Shown: positions 57,191-64,000 of the stretch, in pieces
Layout of the letters: each line of letters begins with the position of its first letter
Numbering within the stretch: position 1 is the first letter of the stretch
Source of the DNA: Ancistrus triradiatus
Taxonomy: Eukaryota; Chordata; Actinopteri; Siluriformes; Loricariidae
NCBI GenBank assembly: GCA_025084515.1
Contig: JAJAGP010000177.1
Span: 1-64,000, forward strand
Direction of reading: 5' to 3'
DNA: 64,000 nt
Made by a program: the position numbers and the translations under genes
The notes under the pieces: model-generated
Told to the model about the DNA's origin: nothing
What the model saw: only the letters and a program-made list of their open reading frames with translations
The model's database searches: none

Positions 57191-60100
57191 GCGTGTGCGT
57201 GTGCGTGTGCGTGTGCGGGTTAAACCCCTGTGTATCCAGCGCACTTGAAACCACACACGGCTCCATTACAGACAGCGTGCACTAATTAAGGCCATAATTA
57301 AGACGCCATATTTCATCGTTAAACAATTAAGGGTACTCCGTGTTGGTGTTTGGAACGGCAGCTGCTTGGGGGCATCGTACCGCTAAACAAACACACTCAC
57401 AACTTCATTAATTACAGCACGGAGCTGCAGGCTGCTACAGCTGAGGGAGAAACACAGAGTGAACAGCAGCAGTCTGAAACTGTGGAGGAAATCGAGGGTT
57501 AGTCAGGACTGAGAGGGGTTAGATGCACTCTACAGTGAATAGGGTGTGCAATTTGGGACCTGTCCACTGTAATGATGTTTATGTGCACTCTATAGTGAAT
57601 ACAGTGTTTAATTCGGGACGTGTCCACAGTAATCTTGTTTATGTGCACTATATAGTGAATAGGGTGTGCAATTTGGGACATGTCCACCTTAACGGTGTTT
57701 GTGTGAACTATATAGTGAATAGGGTTTATAATTTGAGACATGTCCACTGTAACAGTGTTTAAGTGCATTATATAGTGAATAGGGTGTATAATTTGGGACA
57801 TGTCCACTGTAATCTTGTTTCTGTGCACTATATAGTGAATAGGGTGTATAATTTGGGACATGTCCACTGTAATCTTGTTTCTGTGCACTATATAGTGAAT
57901 AGGAGTGTATAATTTGGGACATGTCCACTGTAATCTTGTTTCCCTCTGTGCACTATATAGTGAATAGGGTGTATAATTTGGGACATGTCCACTGAATCTT
58001 GTTTCTGTGCAGTATATAGTGAAATAGGGTGTATAATTTGGGACCTGTCCATTGTAATCTTGTTTTCTGTGCACTATATAGTGAATAAGGTGTATAATTT
58101 GGGACATGTCCACTGTAATCTTGTTTTTTTTTGTGCACTATATAGTGAATAGGGTGTATAATTTGGGACATGTCCATTGTAATCTTGTTTCTGTGCCACT
58201 ATATAGTGAATAAGGTGTATAATTTGGGACCTGTCCACTGTAATTTCTTGTTTTTGTGCACTATATAGTGAATAGGGTGTATAATTTGGGACGTGTCCAC
58301 TGTAATCTTCTTTATGTGTACCTATATAGTGAATAGGGTGTGCAATGACATTGTCCACCTTAACGGTGTTTGGTGTGCACTATATAGTGAATAGGGTGTA
58401 TAATGTGCCCACTGTAACGGTGTTTATGTGCACTATATAGTGAACAGTGTGTGGTTTGAGACACTTCCACAGACTGAAAGTATTACATGTAGAATACAAT
58501 GACACTGTGTGTTGTGTGTGTTACCTGTTGGCGTTGGTCACTGATCATGAGCAATGGTTCTGATGTAGATGGTTTGTCTGTGTCTGTGTGTGTGTGTGTG
58601 TGTGCGCGCGCACGCCACTTTTTGACCCTGATAAAATGCGTCATGCTTTTGATTGCCCGTGTTCGTTATTGGTTTGATCCGATGCTTGTTTTTATTCTGA
58701 TCGTCTGAGGGTTGTGACCGTACAGATTTACAGAAATGTGAAACATTCGCAAGGTCGCCCTCGCGTATAGATTCCTCAGACGGCTGGTTCAGTTTTTCCG
58801 ATCCCGAGTTGCTGGCGTTTGCGTCCTAATGGCTCCGAGCGCATGGAAGCGATTAGGTTTATCAGAATAACTCTGCTAACGCTCCGGACTTTCATCACGA
58901 TGAGGTCAGATAGGAACGGTCATGATTAGAGTCACACGCAAGCAACAGCACACGTCCGGCTCTTCATCACGGCTAACAATCGGAAACGCGGCATTAGCAC
59001 GCAACACGCTTATTACCTCGTGTTTTTGTTTTCATTTCTCTATTACGTTTTCATTTCTAATCGACAAGAGCCGAGGCTGTTATTACAAGTGGTTGATGTT
59101 ATCTGTGTTGGGTTTGGAACACGTCCACTGGATTTAAAGTGTTATGTCAGCTACATCACGAATAAAGTGTTTTGGTACAGTTATATATACAGTACAGGGC
59201 AAAAGTCTTAGGTCACCATTAGATTTGTTGTTTTAGCAATGGTATAATTGCATCTCTTTAAGTCTCTTTATTAGAATACAACCAGAATATACAAAAAGTC
59301 TGCAAAACAGTTTCTATAGGCTACTTTCTACTTGTATTCTGATAAAGAGAAATAATTATATATGATAATTTTGCCAAAACAATGTGTAATTTGGGAAACA
59401 TCCACATTGACAGTGTTTATGTGCACTATGTAGTGAATAGGGTGTGTAATGTGGGACATGTCCACACTGACTGTTTAAGTGCAATATATAGTAAATAGGG
59501 TGTGCAGTTTGAGACACGTCCACACTGACAGTGTTTATGTGCACTATATAGTGAACAGGATGTAATTAGGGACACGTCCGCACTGACAGTCTTTATGTGC
59601 ACTATGTACTGAATAGGATGTGTAATTTGGGACACGTCCGCACTGACAGTGTTTATGTGCACTATGTAGTGAATAGGGTGTGCAATTTGGAACATGTCCA
59701 CACTGGCAGTGTTTAGGTGCACTATGTAGTGAATAGGATGTGCAATTTGGAACACGTCCACACTGACAGTGTTTAGGTGCACTATGTAGTGAATAGGGTG
59801 TGCAGTTCGGGACACGTCCTCACTGACTGTGTTTATGTCCACTATGTAGTGAAAAGGGTGTGTAATTTGGGACACGTCCACACTGACAGTGTTTATGTGC
59901 ACTATATAGTGACTACTCCTAAACATGACTTGAACACGGAGAGTCTCTGCTGTTTTAGCCGAGATGTAAAATCTACAACCTTGAATATCAGAAACAGTGT
60001 AGTAGGGAGTAGGGGGTAGGGAGCAGGGAGTATTTGGGATGCAACGTGGTGTAGAAGGGCAGGAGGTGGGTCTGATCTTCTTTACTTATCCTCACATTTC

Positions 60101-63100
60101 TGGCTGCGGTACGCACCATGGGCGGTGCAGTGGGCGGCCCAATGATGGCAGGGAAAGGCGTGAAGGTGTGCTGATGCGTGTGCTGATGCTGGTGCATGTG
60201 CTGGTGTTGGTGAAACTCCGCCCTCAGGAGCGACATTTGGGACAACGGCGAGCCGGTGGCCCCCGGCGCCGAGCCCCGACCACGCTCGGAACTCTGAACC
60301 AGGAAACGGTTGTTCAGCTCCTGCCGGAGGAGGTCATGATGCTCTGAGAAGAAAAGAAGGACAGCGGAAAGGGGAAAAAAAAGAAACCAAAACAAAAGCA
60401 AAAAAACAAAAACAAAAAAAAAACAGACACACAAAAAACACAGGAAAGGGAGGGGGGAGACAAAAAGAAAAAAAGCACGGGCGGCCAGTGAGTTTAACCA
60501 AACGGCGGGAAAAAGAAGAGAAAGAGGATATTCACCTGGCTTTCTCTGTTTCTCCAATTCAAGCTGTGAGGGTTTTCTACGTGAGGGCTCATTGGTCGAG
60601 GTAATAGTGTTGCATGTGACAATGTGCCAATCAGAATCCCCGAATGAGGCTGGCAATACATGATTGGTTGGTTGAATGATATCAACAGGCTGGTATCTGA
60701 AGACAAGAGAGAACCGAGAGTCACCTCAGCAGAAAACACACACACCTTAACTGACCTAAAGTCCTACACCGCTCACTACTGAAGTCTGGAGAGCCATCTG
60801 TTTACACGCGCCGCCAAAAAGCAAGAGTGGATTTTGGCGGTCGTTCCCTCGGTGCGTTTACATGCACTGTAGTCCAGAAATCGCTGGCTGTGCGGTGACG
60901 TAATCCCTCCGAAGAAAAAGCAGGTGGTGTAAAAAAAAAACACTGTTTTATTTATTTTCTCTCAGTGTTCATCCAACAAGCAACAAACCAGTTCTGACGG
61001 ACCAGATTAACTGTGCTCCGCGAAAAGGTATAAACCAAATTGAATCAATTTCTCAAAATCTGATGTTGGAATGAAAAATTTACCACCGAAACAGGACAGA
61101 GAGCACAAATGAACACAGACAGTGAAGCCTCGACACACCGGAGCACTTCTGTTCAACGAGCAGCGAGCAGTGTCGCCCTCCCTCGCTCGCCACTGCCTGC
61201 ATCTCACTCCCAACTCCAGCTGACTTTTTGTGATTACTGATCATATGACACGTGCAACACTATGGCGGTTATACTATACGTGTGCATGTAAACGCTCTCA
61301 TTGTGGTTTTATATTAACACTATTATTAATACTACTACCTGTTAGTAGTATTAATAATAGGTTCCATATTCAGTAGCAGAGATATTTTGTCCACATTGTG
61401 CAGCCCGAGGTAACTGGGTTACACAGAGCAGAATTTCTAACAACATGATCACAATCTGATATTTTGTCCATATTGGGGAACCTTTAAAGATTTACGTTTA
61501 TATATTATTAATAACATTAATGTCACAGTAAGCCTGAAATCCACAAGTATCCTGGCCGGAAGGCGAGACTCCTCACCAGCTTGAAATGCAACTCAAACCT
61601 CACCAGAGGTGGGACATGAACCAGCATGGCTCTGCGGAACAGGTTTCAGCTGAGTTTTGAGTTGGTGACGAGTCCCACCCCAGGGTGCCAGAAGGCTTCG
61701 GAGTCTCAGAGTTCAAACCAGAGGAGTGTTTAATCTATCTTGTTATTAATTAGTATAATGATTCATTTCAATTTTTAATTGCATTTGTGGTGTTCAGTCA
61801 TATTTTGTGTTTGTCCAACTTACCTTAAAGGGTCAGAGCTGTATAACTGGGAGCTCGACCGGGACACTTAGCATACCTTTGATTCAACTTTTCACTGGGT
61901 ATCCATTAGTCAAGATATTGACTTAGTACGTCAAACAGGTATTTGTAGGTTGTGCAAATTAATCTGACCCTTTAAATATCCTGTCTTTCATCCCATTTAC
62001 ATTTACATTTACATTTACATTTACAGCATTTAGCAGACGCCCTTATCCAGAGCGACTTACAATTGATACAGTCTTATAATCCAAGCAATTGTGGGTTAAG
62101 GGTCTTGCTCAAGGACCCAACAGTGGCAGCTTGGCAGAGGTGGGATATGAACCCTAGACCTTCTGGTCCAAAGTCCAGTGCTTTAACCGCTAGGCTACCA
62201 CAGTCCCCTTTCATACCTATATCCTGTCTGTCCCCCCTTATGAGGTGGATAGATCTAGCTATACAGAATTGCTGTATGCTTTTATACTGCAAATGTTTAA
62301 TGTGTACTTGATGCATTAGGGGTTGCAACGATGCATCATGCCATTTTCGCATTTTGCACTGACGATGTCACATGCGCTCTGCATTTTTGGAACACCTAAT
62401 TTATTTTAATTGTGAAAGACTAAAGATTCATTTAGTTTAAATTGTGTTGAATTGTTATTCTTCAGAAATAAAAAAATGTTTTCATTCGGTTATTTAAGGT
62501 ACAGTGAAGCTACAGCATAGCATTTTATGTACAATTTTAAACCTCTGTTTCTACTCATTTCTTTTAATTGCACAGGACTAAAGCTTTTCTTGATTAAAAA
62601 CTTATTTAAGAAAATTTATTCCCCAATCAAACCCTGGCAAGAATCAGAGATAGTATCCCTCCGATGTGTCACACTACGCCTTCATTAGTGGCATTTAAAG
62701 TTAGTGACAGACACCCCACTCCTCTGTAGGTGCTGGCGTGACTACAGTGGGTGAACTTACCTGGGTAGGGTGTCGCAGCAGGATGCCCAGGCACCACCAG
62801 GCTGTTGGTGGGTAGAGCTGGAGGGGGAGGGAGGGCCGTTGGGGGCGCAAACATGGCCGGGTGGCGTGATAGCTGGGACAGGTGAGGGGAGGAGCGAAGC
62901 GGGTAATGAGAGGACGACAGGGCGGCGATGGACAGAGGGAGGGGGGGAGCGGGGGAGGGAGGGAGGGGGTGTTTGGGCGGCAGTGACGAGGGGCTGTTAC
63001 TGCAAAAACAAAGAAAAAAAAGAGATTAATGTCATTGTAACCTGTTTTTACACTTTTCATACTACTATCCCTTTGCTGCTGTAAACTGTGGATTTCTCCA

Positions 63101-64000
63101 TTGTGGGATTAATACAGGATTATCTGTTCTTATATCTTAATCTCTGCACCAGGAAACTCGTTTTCTAGCATGGACATGCTTTTTGGTTAGAAGGCGCAGA
63201 GAAACAGACAATTTTTATGGAAAATTGTAATTAAAATGGCAAAACAATTTAAGCCGTCAATGTAATCCACACATTTAATGCTTGTTGAGTTTAGAATATC
63301 AGTTACAACCTCAGCACTTACGGATTTCCTACAGTGACTCATTTCTCTCCTTGTGCTGGTTGTTTCTTAGTCATCCGCTTTTAACCTCTAGAGTTCAACG
63401 TTTATGCGCCTTGATCTTCATCAACCTTCTCTGTCGTTACCGCTGAGGTTTGATCTCGATTAGTAATTCTGTGACTTGATAATCATCTATAGGTTTTTGG
63501 CTTTGCAAGATGCCTGGGTTGCTTTTTACACGTCAAATCACAAAGTTTATGTATGCAATTATTTAGCAAGGCAGTCGACGGGTGTAAGAAACCACAAACT
63601 AACATTTATAAAGTATCAGTTTCCATGGAACTGTAGTGGCCCTTGTTCAAATCCCACCTCTGCCAAGCTTCCACTCTTGGGTCCTGGAGAAAGGCCCTTA
63701 ACCCAAAAATGCTCGGATTGTAAGACTGTATCAGTCATAAGTCACTCTGGATAAGAGCGCTACATGACTAAATGTAAATCAGGTAAAAATATTCGGCTTG
63801 CAAATCAAATAGGCACTTAACGTTTAGTATGACACTTTTTCACAAAATTGTTAAGTCACATAAGTAACCGTGAACAGTAATAGCAACTGTCGTTTACCTG
63901 ATGTCGTGGAGGCCGTACGTCAGATGACCGGTGGCTGATGGGTGATGGTGACTGATGATTGGCGGGTGGCTCGGGGGCGGAACTTTCTGATCCTGTAGAT
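44591..64000 (-). CDS. fbrsl1: AUTS2/FBRSL1-family chromatin regulator, C-terminal part, 13 coding exons (5' end outside window)
   Basis: In transcript order the exons are 64000-63898 (partial), 62999-62761, 60343-60117, 55783-55733, 55292-55197, 54161-54090, 51939-51910, 51720-51649, 51469-51337, 49352-49275, 47962-47879, 46573-46321 and 45692-44591. That is about 845 residues, with all junctions GT-AG and phases continuous. Recognisable features in order: a Pro-rich part; DLLRQELNNRF; the His-rich HX repeat HQHQHMHQHQHTHQHT; FTPFP; FDKYAPKLDN; SSLQGAFQPK; NPIDVAARPG; KPGKWCAVHVQIAWQIYHHQ; PHKLD and HDLARPLFSSTG; NAFGGLGNP; WNRLHRTPPSFP; KEERKE; REPHEYSH; PPTAALSAPPPL; and a C-terminus KEVEAR. 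Family knowledge: AUTS2-type proteins join non-canonical PRC1 complexes and can favour transcription. FBRSL1 is preferred to AUTS2 because of HVQIAWQIYHHQQKMKQMQ and FSRPPAPGVFPGF, recalled from memory, so the paralogue is less certain than the family. Confidence 0.88.
45693..46320 (-). other. Intron; holds 130-bp dispersed repeat copy 2 (46025-46160)
   Basis: The 46025-46160 piece is the inverted copy of the repeat at 34305-34445. Nothing else is recognised. Confidence 0.5.
46321..46573 (-). CDS. fbrsl1: fbrsl1-like exon WNRLHRTPPSFP plus Arg/Glu/Lys repeat
   Basis: The acceptor is ctccttcag and the donor gtcagt lies at 46320. It encodes SNSVFGPKDGPALPGF, SWNRLHRTPPSFPQWPK and a charged REK repeat (about 20 residues, mostly ER and EK) before KRDSSVGKDEKDKDR. 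Phase 1 in, phase 2 out. Confidence 0.92.
46574..47878 (-). other. Intron; dispersed repeat copy 3, GT and TC tracts
   Basis: 47020-47150 is the third copy of the 34305 repeat. (GT)n lies at 47642-47692 and a (TC)n polypyrimidine tract at about 47816-47876 abuts the donor of the exon ending 47879. Rest unrecognised. Confidence 0.55.
47879..47962 (-). CDS. fbrsl1: fbrsl1-like exon NAFGGLGNP
   Basis: The acceptor is gttgttgcag and the donor gtaaga lies at 47878. It encodes DAFSRSSSFGNLGNLSANAF and GGLGNPALG. Phase 1 on both sides. Confidence 0.9.
47963..49274 (-). other. Intron; hAT-like repeat copy 2 and GT tract
   Basis: (GT)n at 48219-48246. 48860-49050 holds tttcttttaattgcagggga..ttgttattcttcagaaataa, the second copy of the 43227 repeat. 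Confidence 0.5.
49275..49352 (-). CDS. fbrsl1: fbrsl1-like exon GHPAASPYGPAPHHSSFL
   Basis: The acceptor is tcatccaatag and the donor is gtaagc at 49274, with a second donor gtaagt six bases further on. It encodes GHPAASPYGPAPHHSSFLPP, matching PFGPPPHHSNFL of AUTS2. Phase 1 on both sides. Confidence 0.9.
49353..51336 (-). other. Intron; candidate conserved regulatory stretch
   Basis: 49650-50060 is repeat-free with paired TAATTA sites (49795-49800, 49829-49834). No repeat is recognised over about 2 kb, unusual for this window. Regulatory role is inferred. Confidence 0.35.
51337..51469 (-). CDS. fbrsl1: fbrsl1-like exon QMQLDPHKLD to HDLARPLFSSTG
   Basis: The acceptor is ctctgcag directly followed by CAG (tandem NAGNAG). 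The donor gtgtgt lies at 51336. It encodes QMQLDPHKLDINGKLDLFSR, PPAPGVFPGF and PYPHDLARPLFSSTG. Phase 0 in, phase 1 out. Confidence 0.92.
51649..51720 (-). CDS. fbrsl1: fbrsl1-like exon KPGKWCAVHVQIAWQIYHHQ
   Basis: The acceptor is tggtttgcag and the donor gtaaat lies at 51648. Twenty-four residues include KPGKWCAVHVQIAWQIY, the most conserved segment of the AUTS2/FBRSL1/FBRS family. Confidence 0.93.
51910..51939 (-). CDS. fbrsl1: fbrsl1-like 30-nt microexon LSDPFRTSVR
   Basis: The acceptor is ctctgcag and the donor gtaaga lies at 51909. Ten residues, LSDPFRTSVR, match the LTDPFRPMLR segment of AUTS2. Too short for ORF scans, but in phase and conserved. Confidence 0.87.
52438..53916 (-). 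mobile_element. Nested Tc1-type transposon, 1479 bp, nearly intact
   Basis: The TIRs ctggtccttctcaaaaaatt and the complement of its right end (..agaaggaccag) are flanked by TA (52436-52437; 53917-53918). The transposase occupies most of it on the minus strand. Best preserved transposon of the window, so probably the youngest. Confidence 0.9.
52561..53602 (-). pseudogene. Tc1-type transposase, nearly full length with frameshifts
   Basis: 53602-53411 encodes the N-terminal HTH part (MGKTADLTAVQKAIIDTLKQ, then IGCSQSAVSRHLSGK). 53493-52561 encodes 310 residues of the second HTH and the DDE domain: LFSDESKFCM (first Asp), FIFQHDLAPAHSSKTT (second Asp), NSPDLNPIENLW (Glu). The two parts are in different frames, so there is an indel near 53411-53420, after CGRKRCTNE. 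A second, self-compensating pair of indels lies around 53030-52945, where an adjacent frame carries the expected GPLCFIKGRVNASSYQEILE. Family length is about 340 residues. It cuts and pastes its own DNA when intact; this copy is probably dead. Confidence 0.85.
54090..54161 (-). CDS. fbrsl1: fbrsl1-like exon NPIDVAARPG
   Basis: The acceptor is ctccctaaag and the donor gtcagt lies at 54089. It encodes ASNPIDVAARPGAVPHTLLQ and KDPR, 24 residues, phase 0. A nested Tc1 pair begins only about 25 bases downstream in the intron. Confidence 0.9.
54299..55165. mobile_element. Tc1-type remnant carrying a nested inverted-repeat element
   Basis: The left end cagtgctgtgcaaaagtctt (54299, after TA) and right end aatctaatggtggcctaaga..cacagcatta (about 55165) are inverted repeats of the family at 52110. 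The core is occupied by a foreign block, 54413-54895. Confidence 0.75.
54413..54895. mobile_element. MITE-like element with about 125-bp inverted arms
   Basis: Arm 54423-54547 is an inverted, roughly 80-85 percent similar copy of arm 54762-54886 (shared ggccatgttttgggactata, cgcacaacca, accggtaacgctact). The 214-base spacer has no coding. cctctt on both sides could be a target duplication. Confidence 0.75.
55197..55292 (-). CDS. fbrsl1: fbrsl1-like exon SYPPAMPGMPPLLPHPG
   Basis: The acceptor is ctgtgttacag and the donor gtgaga lies at 55196. It encodes 32 residues ending GPFSSLQGAFQPK, in phase 0 on both sides. Confidence 0.9.
55420..55620. repeat. Diverged dispersed repeat fragment
   Basis: tgatgtgccaccacattaaa..ccacctgcttcataac and caacacattcactacgagaa..cagactgttcact recall a common fish repeat with a related piece at 23440. 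Confidence 0.4.
55628..55668. repeat. (GT)n microsatellite
   Basis: About 20 GT units with one gcgc interruption. Confidence 0.95.
55733..55783 (-). CDS. fbrsl1: fbrsl1-like 51-nt microexon FDKYAPKLDN
   Basis: The acceptor is ctctctacag and the donor gtaagt lies at 55732. It encodes 17 residues, FDKYAPKLDNPFLRQSS, in phase 0 on both sides. It matches the FDKYPTKVD segment of AUTS2. Confidence 0.9.
55784..57140 (-). other. Intron, A-rich DNA without recognised element
   Basis: 56200-56880 is strongly A-rich with diffuse internal similarity (caaactatgccaaaaa and ggaaagaaac recur several times), suggesting an old degenerate tandem array. (CA)n and (TA)n short tracts at about 56975-57050. Confidence 0.45.
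57141..57216. repeat. (GT)n with GTGTGC variant
   Basis: About 22 GT units followed by five gtgtgc hexamers. Confidence 0.95.
57260..57425. promoter_or_regulatory. Homeodomain-site cluster, candidate intronic enhancer
   Basis: Three TAATTA cores (57283-57288, 57295-57300, 57409-57414) plus caattaag within 170 bases of non-repeat DNA. Inference from motif density only. Confidence 0.3.
57523..58465. repeat. 60-bp tandem repeat array 1, about 16 units
   Basis: Unit: tgcactatatagtgaatagg then gtgtataatttgggacatgt and ccactgtaatcttgtttctg. Each contains the perfect palindrome cactatatagtg. Period mostly 60, with indels to 58-65. Since 60 is a multiple of 3, long spurious minus-strand frames (up to 204 codons) cross it. 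Confidence 0.95.
58466..59189 (-). other. Unique intronic stretch between the two arrays
   Basis: Contains (GT)n(GC)n at 58577-58616. 58620-59160 is repeat-free and relatively rich in CpG. No coding region is seen. Confidence 0.4.
59190..59372. mobile_element. Single-ended Tc1-type fragment
   Basis: cagtacagggcaaaagtctt..accattagatttgttgtttt matches the left end of the 54299 element. The right end is missing; array 2 follows. Confidence 0.65.
59383..59915. repeat. 60-bp tandem repeat array 2, about 9 units
   Basis: Unit: tgcactatgtagtgaatagg then gtgtgcaatttgggacacgt and ccacactgacagtgtttatg. Clearly related to array 1, but the palindrome is changed to cactatgtagtg in most units and the third block differs. 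The open frame of 166 codons across it is spurious. Confidence 0.95.
60117..60343 (-). CDS. fbrsl1: fbrsl1-like exon with His-rich HX repeat
   Basis: The acceptor is ttttcttctcag and the donor is gtgcgt after ATG (60119-60117). It encodes EHHDLLRQELNNRFLVQS, AEFHQHQHMHQHQHTHQHT and FTPFP, ending PTAPPM. The HX repeat is a hallmark of AUTS2-family proteins. Confidence 0.9.
60344..61990 (-). other. Intron, A-rich tract, otherwise unrecognised
   Basis: 60377-60480 is A-rich low complexity. The remainder to the SINE at 61995 has no feature I can support. Confidence 0.4.
61995..62208 (-). mobile_element. tRNA-derived SINE, full length with 3' repeat
   Basis: Minus strand: ggggactgtggtagcctagc, a B-box-like region, the tail ggataagggcgtctgctaaa, and then a (TGTAAA)n 3' end visible on plus as atttac repeats (61995-62024). 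Confidence 0.9.
62318..62620. repeat. Unnamed hAT-like repeat, copy 3
   Basis: aggggttgcaacgatgcatc at the start recalls hAT ends. It shares ttgttattcttcagaaataa and catttcttttaattgcacag with copies at 43227 and 48860. Confidence 0.55.
62761..62999 (-). CDS. fbrsl1: fbrsl1-like Pro/Ser-rich exon
   Basis: The acceptor is tgtttttgcag and the donor gtaagt follows 62761. It encodes a Pro-rich stretch, then MFAPPTALPPPPALP and NSLVVPGHPAATPYP, a pattern I recognise from AUTS2 and FBRSL1. Phase 2 in, phase 1 out. Confidence 0.85.
63000..63630 (-). other. Intron, nothing recognised
   Basis: No coding region or named repeat before the SINE fragment at 63631. Confidence 0.4.
63631..63778 (+). mobile_element. 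tRNA-derived SINE, 5' deleted
   Basis: Begins ctgtagtggcccttgttcaa, lacking most of the A-box half, then atcccacctctgccaagctt and the tail ggataagagcgctacatgac. Confidence 0.75.
63898..64000 (-). CDS. fbrsl1: fbrsl1-like exon, partial at window edge
   Basis: It reads KVPPPSHPPIISHHHPSATG and ends GLHDI plus two bases before donor gtaaac at 63897. Phase 2 joins AG to T of the next exon (Ser). The exon runs off the right edge. Confidence 0.75.

Noticed and set aside
57499..58358. Minus-strand open frames of up to 204 codons
   Set aside because: They run through the 60-bp array; the period is a multiple of three, so frames stay open. The product is just the translated repeat.
57523..59915. CRISPR array
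   Set aside because: Regular spacing but no unique spacers; the whole 60-bp unit is repeated, and the DNA is a vertebrate intron.
59426..59926. 166-codon minus-strand frame
   Set aside because: Same cause, in array 2.
62701..63060. 119-codon Pro-rich minus frame beginning upstream of 62999
   Set aside because: It is an offset frame of the Pro-rich fbrsl1 exon; phase and family similarity choose the frame with APPTALPPPPALP.

Overview
This window looks like teleost fish nuclear DNA, probably from an ostariophysan and possibly a catfish, although the species cannot be fixed from sequence alone. It has vertebrate-style split genes with GT-AG introns, many Tc1-type transposons in different states of decay, hAT-like repeats, tRNA-derived SINEs and many CA/GT and AT microsatellites. 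There is a 100-base run of N at 33134-33233.

Two protein-coding genes are supported, and they converge (tail to tail). On the plus strand, ten coding exons between 8214 and 22035 encode a complete protein of about 904 residues of the THRAP3/BCLAF1 family of Arg/Ser-rich nuclear proteins. It is closest to THRAP3. All exon phases fit, an in-frame stop precedes the ATG, and an AATAAA lies at 22579. A possible 5' untranslated exon ends at 1757. On the minus strand, thirteen coding exons from the right edge of the window (64000) down to a stop at 44591 encode about 845 residues of the C-terminal part of an AUTS2/FBRSL1-family chromatin protein. It is most like FBRSL1. Its 5' exons lie beyond the window. 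THRAP3-type proteins act in transcription coactivation and pre-mRNA processing, and AUTS2-family proteins act in non-canonical Polycomb complexes. I see nothing linking the two genes beyond adjacency.

Layout: 1-1500, decayed Tc1 and purine tract; 1.7-22.6 kb, the thrap3-like gene, with introns holding several Tc1-type remnants, a hAT-like element with a nested MITE, SINEs and a hAT transposase relic; 22.6-43.6 kb, intergenic, with Tc1 copies (one interrupted by an LTR-like insert), a long-TIR element, the assembly gap, SINE/LINE tails and a second LTR-like copy with tRNA-like modules and a 17-bp hairpin; 43.6-64 kb, the fbrsl1-like gene. The introns of that gene hold a Tc1 copy inserted into another Tc1-type element, a long inverted-repeat element inside another Tc1 remnant, two related arrays of a 60-bp repeat carrying a 12-bp palindrome, and homeodomain-site-rich stretches that could be enhancers.

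I found no operon, CRISPR array, RNA gene or clearly new biological system. The most distinctive signals are the 60-bp palindromic arrays, the composite LTR-like element, the nested transposons, and alternative splice-site pairs in both genes.
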